Below are positions 1-14,440 of a stretch of DNA of 64,000 bases, one piece after another (within the stretch, counting starts at the first letter, position 1; every line of letters begins with the position of its first letter). Position numbers and translations under genes: made by a program. The notes beneath the pieces are model-generated. The model saw only the letters and a list, made by a program, of their open reading frames with translations, did no database searches and was not told the DNA's origin. The stretch is taken from contig JAVHZZ010000015.1 of NCBI GenBank assembly GCA_036250195.1, forward strand, positions 1,302,001 to 1,366,000. Reading direction: 5' to 3'. Source of the stretch: Mixophyes australis (taxonomy: Eukaryota > Chordata > Amphibia > Anura > Limnodynastidae).

Positions 1-970
1 TGATTCAATTCATGATTCATAATTTATGATTCAACTCATGATTGGATTCATGATTCATGAATTATGATTCATGATATGATTTATGATTCATGATTCAATT
101 CATGATTCATGATTTGATTCATGATTCATGATTCATGATTCGATTCATGATTCATGATTCAATTCATGATTCATGATTCAATGCATGATTCATGATTCAT
201 GATTCAATTCATGATTCATGATTCATTATTTAATTCATGTTTCATGATTCGATTCATGATTCATGATTCAATTTTTGATTCATGATTCATGATTCAATTC
301 ATGATTCATGAGTCGATTCATGATTCATGATTCATGATTCATGAGTCGATTCATGATTCATGATTCATGATTCAATTCATGATTAATGATTCATGATTCA
401 TGAGTCGATTCATGATTCATGATTCATGATTCATGATTCATGATTCATGATTCAATTCATGATTCATGATTCATGATTCATGATTCAATTCATGATTCAT
501 GATTCAATTCATGATTCATGAGTCGATTCATGATTCATGATTCATGATTCAATTCATGATTCATGATTCGATTCATGATTCATGATTCGATTCATGATTC
601 ATAATTCATGATTCGATTAATGATTCATGATTCATGATCCATGATTCAATTCATGATTCATCATTCAATTCATGATTCATGATTCGATTCATGATTCATC
701 ATTCAATTCATGATTCATGATTCATGATTCATGATTCAATTCATGATTCATCATTCAATTCATGATTCATGATTCGATTCATGATTCATCATTCAATTCA
801 TGATTCATGATTCGATTCATGATTCATCATTCAATTCATGATTTATGATTTATGATTCAATTTATGATTCAATTCATGATTCATCATTCAATTCATGATT
901 CATGATTCGATTCATGATTCATGATTCAATTCATGATTCATGATTCGATTCATGATTCATGATTCAATTC

Positions 971-2763
971 CTGATTTATGATTTATGATTCAATTTATGA
1001 TTCAATTCATGATTCATAATTCAATTCATGATTCACGATTCATGATTCGATTCATTATTCATGATTGAATTCATGATTCATGATTCATTATTTAATTCAT
1101 GATTCATGATTCGATTCATGATTCATGATTCAATTCATGATTCATGATTCATGATTCAATTCATAATTCATGATTCAAGATTCATTATTCAATTCATGAT
1201 TCATGATTCGATTCATGATGCATGATTCGATTCATGATTCATGATTCATGATTCATGATTCAATTCATGATTCATGATTCGATTCATTATTCATGATTGA
1301 ATTCATGATTCATGATTCATTATTTAATTCATGATTCATGATTCGATTCATGATTCATGATTCAATTCATGATTCATGATTCATGATTCAATTCATAATT
1401 CATGATTCAAGATTCATTATTCAATTCATGATTCATGATTCGATTCATGATTCATGATTCGATTCATGATTCATGATTCATGATTCAATTCATGATTCAT
1501 GATTCATGATTAAATTCATGATTCATGATTCAATTTATGATTTATGATTCGATTCATGATTCATGATTCGATTCATGATTCATGATTCAATTCATGATTC
1601 ATGATTTATGATTCAATTCATGATTCAATTCATGATTAATGATTCAATTCATGATTCATGATTATATTCATGATTCATGATTCAATTCATGATTCATGAT
1701 TCAATTCATGATTCATGATTCATGATTCTATTCATGATTCATGATTCAATTCATGATTCATGATTTTATTCATGATTCATGATTTAATTCATGAATCATG
1801 ATTCAGGATTAATGATTCAATTTATGATTCATGATTCATGATTAAATTCATGATTCATTTCATGATTCATGATTCGAATTATTATTCATGATTCATGATT
1901 CATGATTCAATTCATGATTCATTTCATGATTCATGATTCAATTCATGAATCATGATTCATGATTCATGATTCGAATTATTATTCATGATTCATGATTCAT
2001 GATTCAATTCATGATTCATGATTCAAATCATGAATCATGTTTCGATTCATGATTCATGATTCGATTCATGATTCATGATTCGATTCATGATTCATAAATC
2101 CTAATTCATGATTCAATTCATGATTCATGATTCATGATTCAATTCATGATTCATAATTCATTATTTAATTCATGATTCATGATTCGATTCATGATTTATG
2201 ATTCAATTCATGATTCATGATTCATGATTCAATTCATGATTCATCATTCATGATTCATGATTTAATTCATGATTCATGATTCAATTCATGATTCATGAGT
2301 CGATTCATGATTTATGATTCATGATTTATGATTCATGATTCATGATTCAATTCATGATTCATGATTCGATTCATGATTCATGATTAATGATTCGATTCAT
2401 GATTCATAATTCATAATTCATGATTCGATTCATGATTCATTATTCATGATTCATGATTCAATTCATGATTCATGATTCAATTCATGATTCATGATTCGAT
2501 TCATGATTCATGATTCATGATTCATGATTCAATTCATGATTCATGATTCGATTCATGATTCAATTCATGATTTATGATTTATGATTCAATTTATGATTCA
2601 ATTCATGATTCATGATTCAATTCATGATTCATGATTCGATTCATGATTCATGATTCAATTCATGATTCATGATTCATGATTCAATTCATGATTCATGATT
2701 CGATTCATGATTCATGATTCAATTCATGATTCATGATTCGATTCATGATTCATGATTCAATTC
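971..2763. repeat. 1.7-kb higher-order unit, copy 1 (1,793 bp)
   Basis: Phased on the marker word CTGATTT, which opens the unit. Ordered landmarks are ACGATTC, ATGATTG-AATTC, AAGATTC, ATGATGC, ATGATTA-TATTC, AGGATTA at 1805, two GAATT-ATTATTC motifs, a CTAATTC token near 2101, and ATGAGTC. The same order recurs in the next two units. This copy is about 100 bp longer than the next, and it holds a local duplication at about 1030-1490. Confidence 0.85.
1030..1495. repeat. Local tandem duplication, 232-bp spacing
   Basis: The run ATTATTC, ATGATTG-AATTC, ATTATTT-AATTC, ATAATTC, AAGATTC, ATTATTC occurs twice, with the ATTATTC landmark at 1051 and 1283. The same double structure is present in the distant copy at about 61.27-61.73 kb, so it predates the 60-kb duplication. 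The second and third 1.7-kb units carry it once. Confidence 0.8.
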
Positions 2764-4452
2764 CTGATTTATGATTTATGATTCAATTTATGATTCAATT
2801 CATGATTCATAATTCAATTCATGATTCACGATTCATGATTCGATTCATTATTCATGATTGAATTCATGATTCATGATTCATTATTTAATTCATGATTCAT
2901 GATTCGATTCATGATTCATGATTCAATTCATGATTCATGATTCATGATTCAATTCATAATTCATGATTCAAGATTCATTATTCAATTCATGATTCATGAT
3001 TCGATTCATGATGCATGATTCGATTCATGATTCATGATTCATGATTCATGATTCAATTCATGATTCATGATTCGATTCATGATTCATATTTCAATTCATG
3101 ATTCATGATTCATTATTTAATTCATGATTCATGATTCGATTCATGATTCATGATTCAATTCATGATTCATGATTCATGATTCAATTCATGATTCATGATT
3201 CATGATTAAATTCATGATTCATGATTCAATTCATGATTTATGATTCGATTAATGATTCATGATTCGATTCATGATTCATGATTCAATTCATGATTCATGA
3301 TTTATGATTCAATTCATGATTCAATTCATGATTAATGATTCAATTCATGATTCATGATTCATGATTATATTCATGATTCATGATTCAATTCATGATTCAT
3401 GATTCAATTCATGATTCATGATTCATGATTCTATTCATGATTCATGATTCAATTCATGATTCATGATTTTATTCATGATTCATGATTTAATTCATGAATC
3501 ATGATTCAGGATTAATGATTCAATTTATGATTCATGATTCATGATTAAATTCATGATTCATTTCATGATTCATGATTCGAATTATTATTCATGATTCATG
3601 ATTCAATTCATGATTCATTTCATGATTCATGATTCAATTCATGAATCATGATTCATGATTCATGATTCGAATTATTATTCATGATTCATGATTCATGATT
3701 CGATTCATGATTCTTGATTCATTTCATGATTCATGATTCATGATTCAAATCATGAATCATGTTTCGATTCATGATTCATGATTCGATTCATGATTCATGA
3801 TTCGATTCATGATTCATGATTCCTAATTCATGATTCAATTCATGATTTATGATTCATGATTCAATTCATGATTCATGATTCATGATTCAATTCATGATTC
3901 ATAATTCATTATTTAATTCATGATTCATGATTCGATTCATGATTTATGATTCAATTCATGATTCATGATTCATGATTCAATTCATGATTCATCATTCATG
4001 ATTCATGATTTAATTCATGATTCATGATTCAATTCATGATTCATGAGTCGATTCATGATTCATGATTCATGATTTATGATTCATGATTCATGATTCAATT
4101 CATGATTCATGATTCGATTCATGATTCATGATTAATGATTCGATTCATGATTCATAATTCATAATTCATGATTCGATTCATGATTCATTATTCATGATTC
4201 ATGATTCAATTCATGATTCATGATTCAATTCATGATTCATGATTCAATTCATGATTCATGATTCGATTCATGATTCAATTCATGATTTATGATTTATGAT
4301 TCAATTTATGATTCAATTCATGATTCATGATTCGATTCATGATTCATGATTCAATTCATGATTCATGATTCAATTCATGATTCATGATTCGATTCATGAT
4401 TCATGATTCAATTCATGATTCATGATTCGATTCATGATTCATGATTCAATTC
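2764..4452. repeat. 1.7-kb higher-order unit, copy 2 (1,689 bp)
   Basis: Opens with CTGATTT at 2764 and carries the same ordered landmarks as copy 1. The ATTCAGG motif is at 3504, against 1801 in copy 1 (offset 1,703) and 5179 in copy 3 (offset 1,675). It lacks the 232-bp local duplication of copy 1 and carries ATATTTC (near 3086) in that part. Confidence 0.85.
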
Positions 4453-6140
4453 CTGATTTATGATTTATGATTCAATTTATGATTCAATTCATGATTCATA
4501 ATTCAATTCATGATTCACGATTCATGATTCGATTCATTATTCATGATTGAATTCATGATTCATGATTCATTATTTAATTCATGATTCATGATTCGATTCA
4601 TGATTCATGATTCAATTCATGATTCATGATTCATGATTCAATTCATAATTCATGATTCAAGATTCATTATTCAATTCATGATTCATGATTCGATTCATGA
4701 TGCATGATTCGATTCATGATTCATGATTCATGATTCAATTCATGATTCATGATTCGATTCATGATTCATATTTCAATTCATGATTCATGATTCATTATTT
4801 AATTCATGATTCATGATTCGATTCATGATTCATGATTTAATTCATGATTCATGATTCATGATTCAATTCATGATTCATGATTCATGATTAAATTCATGAT
4901 TCATGATTCAATTCATGATTTATGATTCGATTCATGATTCATGATTCGATTCATGATTCATGATTCAATTCATGATTCATGATTTATGATTCAATTCATG
5001 ATTCAATTCATGATTAATGATTGAATTCATGATTCATGATTCATGATTATATTCATGATTCATGATTCAATTCATGATTCATGATTCAATTCATGATTCA
5101 TGATTCTATTCATGATTCATGATTCAATTCATGATTCATGATTTTATTCATGATTCATGATTTAATTCATGAATCATGATTCAGGATTAATGATTCAATT
5201 TATGATTCATGATTCATGATTAAATTCATGATTCATTTCATGATTCATGATTCGAATTATTATTCATGATTCATGATTCAATTCATGATTCATTTCATGA
5301 TTCATGATTCAATTCATGAATCATGATTCATGATTCATGATTCGAATTATTATTCATGATTCATGATTCATGATTCGATTCATGATTCTTGATTCATTTC
5401 ATGATTCATGATTCATGATTCAAATCATGAATCATGTTTCGATTCATGATTCATGATTCGATTCATGATTCATGATTCGATTCATGATTCATGATTCCTA
5501 ATTCATGATTCAATTCATGATTCATGATTCATGATTCAATTCATGATTCATAATTCATTATTTAATTCATGATTCATGATTCGATTCATGATTTATGATT
5601 CAATTCATGATTCATGATTCATGATTCAATTCATGATTCATCATTCATGATTCATGATTTAATTCATGATTCATGATTCAATTCTAGATTCATGAGTCGA
5701 TTCATGATTCATGATTCATGATTCATGATTCATGATTCAATTCATGATTCATGATTCGATTCATGATTCATGATTAATGATTCGATTCATGATTCATAAT
5801 TCATAATTCATGATTCGATTCATGATTCATTATTCATGATTCATGATTCAATTCATGATTCATGATTCAATTCATGATTCATGATTCGATTCATGATTCA
5901 TGATTCATGATTCAATTCATGATTCATGATTCGATTCATGATTCAATTCATGATTTATGATTTATGATTCAATTTATGATTCAATTCATGATTCATGATT
6001 CAATTCATGATTCATGATTCGATTCATGATTCATGATTCAATTCATGATTCATGATTCATTATTTAATTCATGATTCATGATTCATGATTCAATTCATGA
6101 TTCATGATTCGATTCATGATTCATGATTCAATTCATGATT
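4453..6140. repeat. 1.7-kb higher-order unit, copy 3
   Basis: Opens with CTGATTT at 4453 and follows copy 2 closely. It has the same ATATTTC variant (near 4768) and the same CCTAATTC (near 5497), offset 1,675 from copy 2. A private variant, TAGATTC, is at about 5685. The right edge is approximate, because after about 5.95 kb the order of words changes towards the 4.14-kb type. Confidence 0.8.
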
Positions 6141-6159
6141 CATGATTCATGATTCAATT

Positions 6160-9100
6160 CATGATTCATGATTCAATTCATGATTCATGAGTCGATTCAT
6201 GATTCATGATTCAATTCATGATTCATGATTCGATTCATGATTCATGATTCGATTCATGATTCATGATTCATAATTCATGATTCGATTCATGATTCATGAT
6301 TCATGATTCATGATTCAATTCATGATTCATGATTCGATTCATGATTCATGATTCAATTCATGATTCATGATTCGATTCATGATTCATGATTCAATTCCTG
6401 ATTTATGATTTATGATTCAATTTATGATTCAATTCATGATTCATAATTCAATTCATGATTCATGATTCATGATTCGATTCATTATTCATGATTGAATTCA
6501 TGATTCATGATTCATTATTTAATTCATGATTCATGATTCGATTCATGATTCATGATTCAATTCATGATTCATGATTCATGATTCAATTCATAATTCATGA
6601 TTCAAGATTCATTATTCAATTCATGATTCATGATTCGATTCATGATGCATGATTCGATTCATGATTCATGATTCATGATTCATTATTCAATTCATGATTC
6701 ATGATTCAATTCATGATTCATGATTCATGATTCAATTCATGATTCATCATTCAATTCATGATTCATGATTCGATTCATGATTCATGATTCAATTCATGAT
6801 TCATGATTCGATTCATGATTCATGATTCAATTCCTGATTTATAATTTATGATTCAATTTATGATTCAATTCATGATTCATAATTCAATTCATGATTCATG
6901 ATTCATGATTCGATTCATTATTCATGATTGAATTCATGATTCATGATTCATTATTTAATTCATGATTCATGATTCGATTCATGATTCATGATTCAATTCA
7001 TGATTCATGATTCATGATTCAATTCATAATTCATGATTCAAGATTCATTATTCAATTCATGATTCATGATTCGATTCATGATGCATGATTCGATTCATGA
7101 TTCATGATTCATGATTCATGATTCAATTCATGATTCATGATTCAATTCATGATTCATGATTTATGATTCAATTCATGATTCAATTCATGATTCATGATTC
7201 GATTCATGATGCATGATTCGATTCATGATTCATGATTCATGATTCATGATTCAATTCATGATTCATGATTTAATTCATGATTCATGATTTGATTCATGAT
7301 TCATGATTCAATTCATGATTCATGATTCATGATTCGATTCATGATTCATGATTCAATTCATGATTCATGATTTGATTCATGATTCATGATTCAATTCATG
7401 AATCATGATTCATGATTCATGATTCAATTCATGATTCATGATTCATTATTTAATTCATGATTTATGATTCGATTCATGATTCATGATTCAATTCATGATT
7501 CATGAGTCGATTCATGATTCATGATTCATGATTCATGATTCAATTCATGATTCATGATTCGATTCATGATTCATGATTCATAATTCATGATTCGATTCAT
7601 GATTAATGATTTGATTCATGATTCAATTCATGATTCATGATTCAATTCATGATTCATGATTCAATTCATGATTCATGATTCGATTCATGATTCATGATTG
7701 AATTCTTGATTAATGATTTATGATTCAATTTATGATTCAATTCATGATTCATGATTCAATTCATGATTCATGATTCGATTCATGATTCATGATTCAATTC
7801 ATGATTCATGATTCATTATTTAATTCATGATTCATGATTCGATTCATGATTCTTGATTCAATTCATGATTCATGATTCATGATTCAATTCATGATTCATG
7901 ATTCATGATTCAATTCATGATTCATGATTCAATTCATGATTTATGATTTGATTCATGATTCATGATTCATGATTCAATGCATGATTCATGATTCGATTCA
8001 TGATTCATGATTCAATTCATGATTCATGATTTATGATTCAATTCATGATTAATGATTCAATTCATGATTCATGATTCATGATTATATTCATGATTCATGA
8101 TTCAATTCATGATTCATGATTCAATTCATGATTCATGATTCATGATTCTATTCATGATTCATGATTCAATTCATGATTCATGATTTTATTCATAATTCAT
8201 GATTCAATTCATGAATCATGATTCAGGATTAATGATTCAATTTATGATTCATGATTCATGATTCAATTCATGATTCATTTCATGATTCATGATTCGAATT
8301 ATTATTCATGATTCATGATTCATGATTCAATTCATGATTCATTTCATGATTCATGATTCAATTCATGAATCATGATTCATGATTCATGATTCGAATTATT
8401 ATTCATGATTCATGATTCATGATTCGATTCATGATTCTTGATTCATTTCATGATTCATGATTCATGATTCAAATCATGAATCATGTTTCGATTCATGATT
8501 CATGATTCGATTCATGATTCATGATTCGATTCATGATTCATGATTCATAATTCATGATTCAATTCATGATTCATGATTTATGATTCAATTCATGATTCAT
8601 GATTCATGATTCAATTCATGATTCATTTCATGATTCATGATTCATTTCATGATTCATGATTTAAATCATGAATAATGATTCATGATTTAATCCATGATTC
8701 ATGATGCACTTCATGATTCATGATTTAATTCATGATTCATGATTCAATTCATGTTTCAAGATTCGATTCATGATTCATGATTCAATTCATGATTCATGAT
8801 TCATGATTCATGATTCATGATTCAATTCATGATTTATGATTTGATTCATGATTCATGATTCGATTCATGATTCATGATTCAATTCATGATTCATGATTCG
8901 ATTTATGATTCATGATTCAATTCATGATTCATGATTCATTATTTAATTCATGATTCGATTCATGATTCATGATTCAATTCATGATTCATGATTCATGATT
9001 CAATTCATGATTCATGATTCAATTCATGATTCATGATTCAATTCATGATTCATGATTCGATTCATGATTCATGATTCATGATTCATGATTCAATTCATGA

Positions 9101-10298
9101 TTCATGATTTGATTCATGATTCAATTCATGATTCATGATTTATGATTCAATTCATGATGCAATTCACGATTCATGATTCAATTCATGATTCATGATTCAT
9201 TATTTAATTCATGATTCGATTCATGATTCATGATTTAATTCATGATTCATGATTCATGATTCAATTCATGATTCATGATTCGATTTATGATTCATGATTC
9301 AATTCATGATTCATGATTCATTATTTAATTCATGATTCGATTCATGATTCATGTTTTAATTCATGATTCATGATTCATGATTCAATTCATGATTCATGAT
9401 TTGATTCATTATTCATCATTTAATTCATGATTCATGATTCGATTCATGATTCATGATTCAATTCATGATTCATGATTCATGATTCAATTCATAATTCATG
9501 ATTCATGATTCATGATTCGATTCATGATTCATGATTCGATTCATGATTCGATTCGTGATTCATGATTCGATTCATGATTCATGATTCATGATTTATAATT
9601 CAATTCATGATTCAATTCATGATTCATGATTCGATTCATGATTCATGATTCGATTCATGATTCATGATTCAATTCATGATTCATGATTTATGATTCAATT
9701 CATGATTCAATTCATGATTAATGATTCAATTCATGATTCATGATTCATGATTCTATTCATTAATCATGATTCAATTCATGATTCATGATTTAATTCATGA
9801 TTCATGATTTGATTCATGATTCATGATTCAATTCATGAATCATGATTCAGGATTCATGATTCAAATCATGATTCATGATTCATGATTCAATTCATGATTC
9901 ATTTCATGATTCATGATTCAATTCATGATTCATGATTCATGATTCAATTCATGATTCATTTCATGATTCATGATTCATTTCATGATTCATGATTTAATTC
10001 ATGAATAATGATTCATGATTCAATTCATAATTCATGATGCACTTCAAGATTCATGATTTAATTCATGATTCATGATTCAATTCATGTTTCATGATTGAAT
10101 TCATGATTTATGATTCTATTCATGATTCATGATTCATGATTCGATTCATGATTCATGATTCGATTTATGATTCATGATTCAATTCATGATTCATTATTCA
10201 TTATTTAATTCATGATTCAATTCATGATTCATGATTCGATTTATGATTCATGATTCAATTCATGATTCATTATTCATTATTTAATTCATGATTCAATC
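6160..10298. repeat. 4.14-kb higher-order unit, copy 1
   Basis: Aligns with the next unit at offset 4,139, changing to 4,146 after about 8.0 kb where copy 2 has one extra 7-mer (a TTGATTC region near 12100). Shared landmarks are ATGAGTC at about 6187, CTGATTT at 6398 and 6834, ATGATTG-AATTC-TTGATTA at about 7700, AGGATTA at about 8225, ATGATGC-ACTTC near 8702, GATTC-GTGATTC near 9550, and AATCC near 10295. Only a handful of substitutions were seen across it (for example T8688/C12834 and T8842/C12988). The ends are approximate, as the units are tandem. Confidence 0.88.
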
Positions 10299-13200
10299 CA
10301 TGATTCATGATTCAATTCATGATTCATGAGTCGATTCATGATTCATGATTCAATTCATGATTCATGATTCGATTCATGATTCATGATTCGATTCATGATT
10401 CATGATTCATAATTCATGATTCGATTCATGATTCATGATTCATGATTCATGATTCAATTCATGATTCATGATTCGATTCATGATTCATGATTCAATTCAT
10501 GATTCATGATTCGATTCATGATTCATGATTCAATTCCTGATTTATGATTTATGATTCAATTTATGATTCAATTCATGATTCATAATTCAATTCATGATTC
10601 ATGATTCATGATTCGATTCATTATTCATGATTGAATTCATGATTCATGATTCATTATTTAATTCATGATTCATGATTCGATTCATGATTCATGATTCAAT
10701 TCATGATTCATGATTCATGATTCAATTCATAATTCATGATTCAAGATTCATTATTCAATTCATGATTCATGATTCGATTCATGATGCATGATTCGATTCA
10801 TGATTCATGATTCATGATTCATTATTCAATTCATGATTCATGATTCAATTCATGATTCATGATTCATGATTCAATTCATGATTCATCATTCAATTCATGA
10901 TTCATGATTCGATTCATGATTCATGATTCAATTCATGATTCATGATTCGATTCATGATTCATGATTCAATTCCTGATTTATAATTTATGATTCAATTTAT
11001 GATTCAATTCATGATTCATAATTCAATTCATGATTCATGATTCATGATTCGATTCATTATTCATGATTGAATTCATGATTCATGATTCATTATTTAATTC
11101 ATGATTCATGATTCGATTCATGATTCATGATTCAATTCATGATTCATGATTCATGATTCAATTCATAATTCATGATTCAAGATTCATTATTCAATTCATG
11201 ATTCATGATTCGATTCATGATGCATGATTCGATTCATGATTCATGATTCATGATTCATGATTCAATTCATGATTCATGATTCAATTCATGATTCATGATT
11301 TATGATTCAATTCATGATTCAATTCATGATTCATGATTCGATTCATGATGCATGATTCGATTCATGATTCATGATTCATGATTCATGATTCAATTCATGA
11401 TTCATGATTTAATTCATGATTCATGATTTGATTCATGATTCATGATTCAATTCATGATTCATGATTCATGATTCGATTCATGATTCATGATTCAATTCAT
11501 GATTCATGATTTGATTCATGATTCATGATTCAATTCATGAATCATGATTCATGATTCATGATTCAATTCATGATTCATGATTCATTATTTAATTCATGAT
11601 TTATGATTCGATTCATGATTCATGATTCAATTCATGATTCATGAGTCGATTCATGATTCATGATTCATGATTCATGATTCAATTCATGATTCATGATTCG
11701 ATTCATGATTCATGATTCATAATTCATGATTCGATTCATGATTAATGATTTGATTCATGATTCAATTCATGATTCATGATTCAATTCATGATTCATGATT
11801 CAATTCATGATTCATGATTCGATTCATGATTCATGATTGAATTCTTGATTAATGATTTATGATTCAATTTATGATTCAATTCATGATTCATGATTCAATT
11901 CATGATTCATGATTCGATTCATGATTCATGATTCAATTCATGATTCATGATTCATTATTTAATTCATGATTCATGATTCGATTCATGATTCTTGATTCAA
12001 TTCATGATTCATGATTCATGATTCAATTCATGATTCATGATTCATGATTCAATTCATGATTCATGATTCAATTCATGATTTATGATTTGATTCATGATTC
12101 TTGATTCATGATTCATGATTCAATGCATGATTCATGATTCGATTCATGATTCATGATTCAATTCATGATTCATGATTTATGATTCAATTCATGATTAATG
12201 ATTCAATTCATGATTCATGATTCATGATTATATTCATGATTCATGATTCAATTCATGATTCATGATTCAATTCATGATTCATGATTCATGATTCTATTCA
12301 TGATTCATGATTCAATTCATGATTCATGATTTTATTCATAATTCATGATTCAATTCATGAATCATGATTCAGGATTAATGATTCAATTTATGATTCATGA
12401 TTCATGATTCAATTCATGATTCATTTCATGATTCATGATTCGAATTATTATTCATGATTCATGATTCATGATTCAATTCATGATTCATTTCATGATTCAT
12501 GATTCAATTCATGAATCATGATTCATGATTCATGATTCGAATTATTATTCATGATTCATGATTCATGATTCGATTCATGATTCTTGATTCATTTCATGAT
12601 TCATGATTCATGATTCAAATCATGAATCATGTTTCGATTCATGATTCATGATTCGATTCATGATTCATGATTCGATTCATGATTCATGATTCATAATTCA
12701 TGATTCAATTCATGATTCATGATTTATGATTCAATTCATGATTCATGATTCATGATTCAATTCATGATTCATTTCATGATTCATGATTCATTTCATGATT
12801 CATGATTTAAATCATGAATAATGATTCATGATTCAATCCATGATTCATGATGCACTTCATGATTCATGATTTAATTCATGATTCATGATTCAATTCATGT
12901 TTCAAGATTCGATTCATGATTCATGATTCAATTCATGATTCATGATTCATGATTCATGATTCATGATTCAATTCATGATTTATGATTCGATTCATGATTC
13001 ATGATTCGATTCATGATTCATGATTCAATTCATGATTCATGATTCGATTTATGATTCATGATTCAATTCATGATTCATGATTCATTATTTAATTCATGAT
13101 TCGATTCATGATTCATGATTCAATTCATGATTCATGATTCATGATTCAATTCATGATTCATGATTCAATTCATGATTCATGATTCAATTCATGATTCATG

Positions 13201-14440
13201 ATTCGATTCATGATTCATGATTCATGATTCATGATTCAATTCATGATTCATGATTTGATTCATGATTCAATTCATGATTCATGATTTATGATTCAATTCA
13301 TGATGCAATTCACGATTCATGATTCAATTCATGATTCATGATTCATTATTTAATTCATGATTCGATTCATGATTCATGATTTAATTCATGATTCATGATT
13401 CATGATTCAATTCATGATTCATGATTCGATTTATGATTCATGATTCAATTCATGATTCATGATTCATTATTTAATTCATGATTCGATTCATGATTCATGT
13501 TTTAATTCATGATTCATGATTCATGATTCAATTCATGATTCATGATTTGATTCATTATTCATCATTTAATTCATGATTCATGATTCGATTCATGATTCAT
13601 GATTCAATTCATGATTCATGATTCATGATTCAATTCATAATTCATGATTCATGATTCATGATTCGATTCATGATTCATGATTCGATTCATGATTCGATTC
13701 GTGATTCATGATTCGATTCATGATTCATGATTCATGATTTATAATTCAATTCATGATTCAATTCATGATTCATGATTCGATTCATGATTCATGATTCGAT
13801 TCATGATTCATGATTCAATTCATGATTCATGATTTATGATTCAATTCATGATTCAATTCATGATTAATGATTCAATTCATGATTCATGATTCATGATTCT
13901 ATTCATTAATCATGATTCAATTCATGATTCATGATTTAATTCATGATTCATGATTTGATTCATGATTCATGATTCAATTCATGAATCATGATTCAGGATT
14001 CATGATTCAAATCATGATTCATGATTCATGATTCAATTCATGATTCATTTCATGATTCATGATTCAATTCATGATTCATGATTCATGATTCAATTCATGA
14101 TTCATTTCATGATTCATGATTCATTTCATGATTCATGATTTAATTCATGAATAATGATTCATGATTCAATTCATAATTCATGATGCACTTCAAGATTCAT
14201 GATTTAATTCATGATTCATGATTCAATTCATGTTTCATGATTGAATTCATGATTTATGATTCTATTCATGATTCATGATTCATGATTCGATTCATGATTC
14301 ATGATTCGATTTATGATTCATGATTCAATTCATGATTCATTATTCATTATTTAATTCATGATTCAATTCATGATTCATGATTCGATTTATGATTCATGAT
14401 TCAATTCATGATTCATTATTCATTATTTAATTCATGATTC
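10299..14440. repeat. 4.14-kb higher-order unit, copy 2
   Basis: A near-identical tandem copy of 6160-10298, with one inserted 7-bp word near 12100 and a few substitutions. The same landmarks appear in the same order: CTGATTT at 10537 and 10973, TTGATTA near 11845, AGGATTA near 12371, ATGATGC-ACTTC near 12848, GATTC-GTGATTC near 13700, and AATCC at 14441. The closeness of the two copies suggests a recent duplication. Most of this unit recurs a third time from 17.4 kb. Confidence 0.88.

Larger units (their letters stand above)
1..3763. repeat. Left copy of a 3.76-kb segment repeated 60,237 bp away
   Basis: Reading line by line against 60238-64000, this segment is the same word for word, including rare variants such as ATGAT-ATGATTT (near 70), AATTT-TTGATTC (near 270), ATGATCC (near 634) and ATAAATC-CTAATTC (near 2094). 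I found one difference: T at 2203 against C at 62440. The segment starts at the first base of the window and its partner ends at the last base, so the true duplication may be longer on either side. It is either the edge of a 60.2-kb tandem super-repeat, a recent segmental duplication, or an assembly duplication. Confidence 0.95.
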
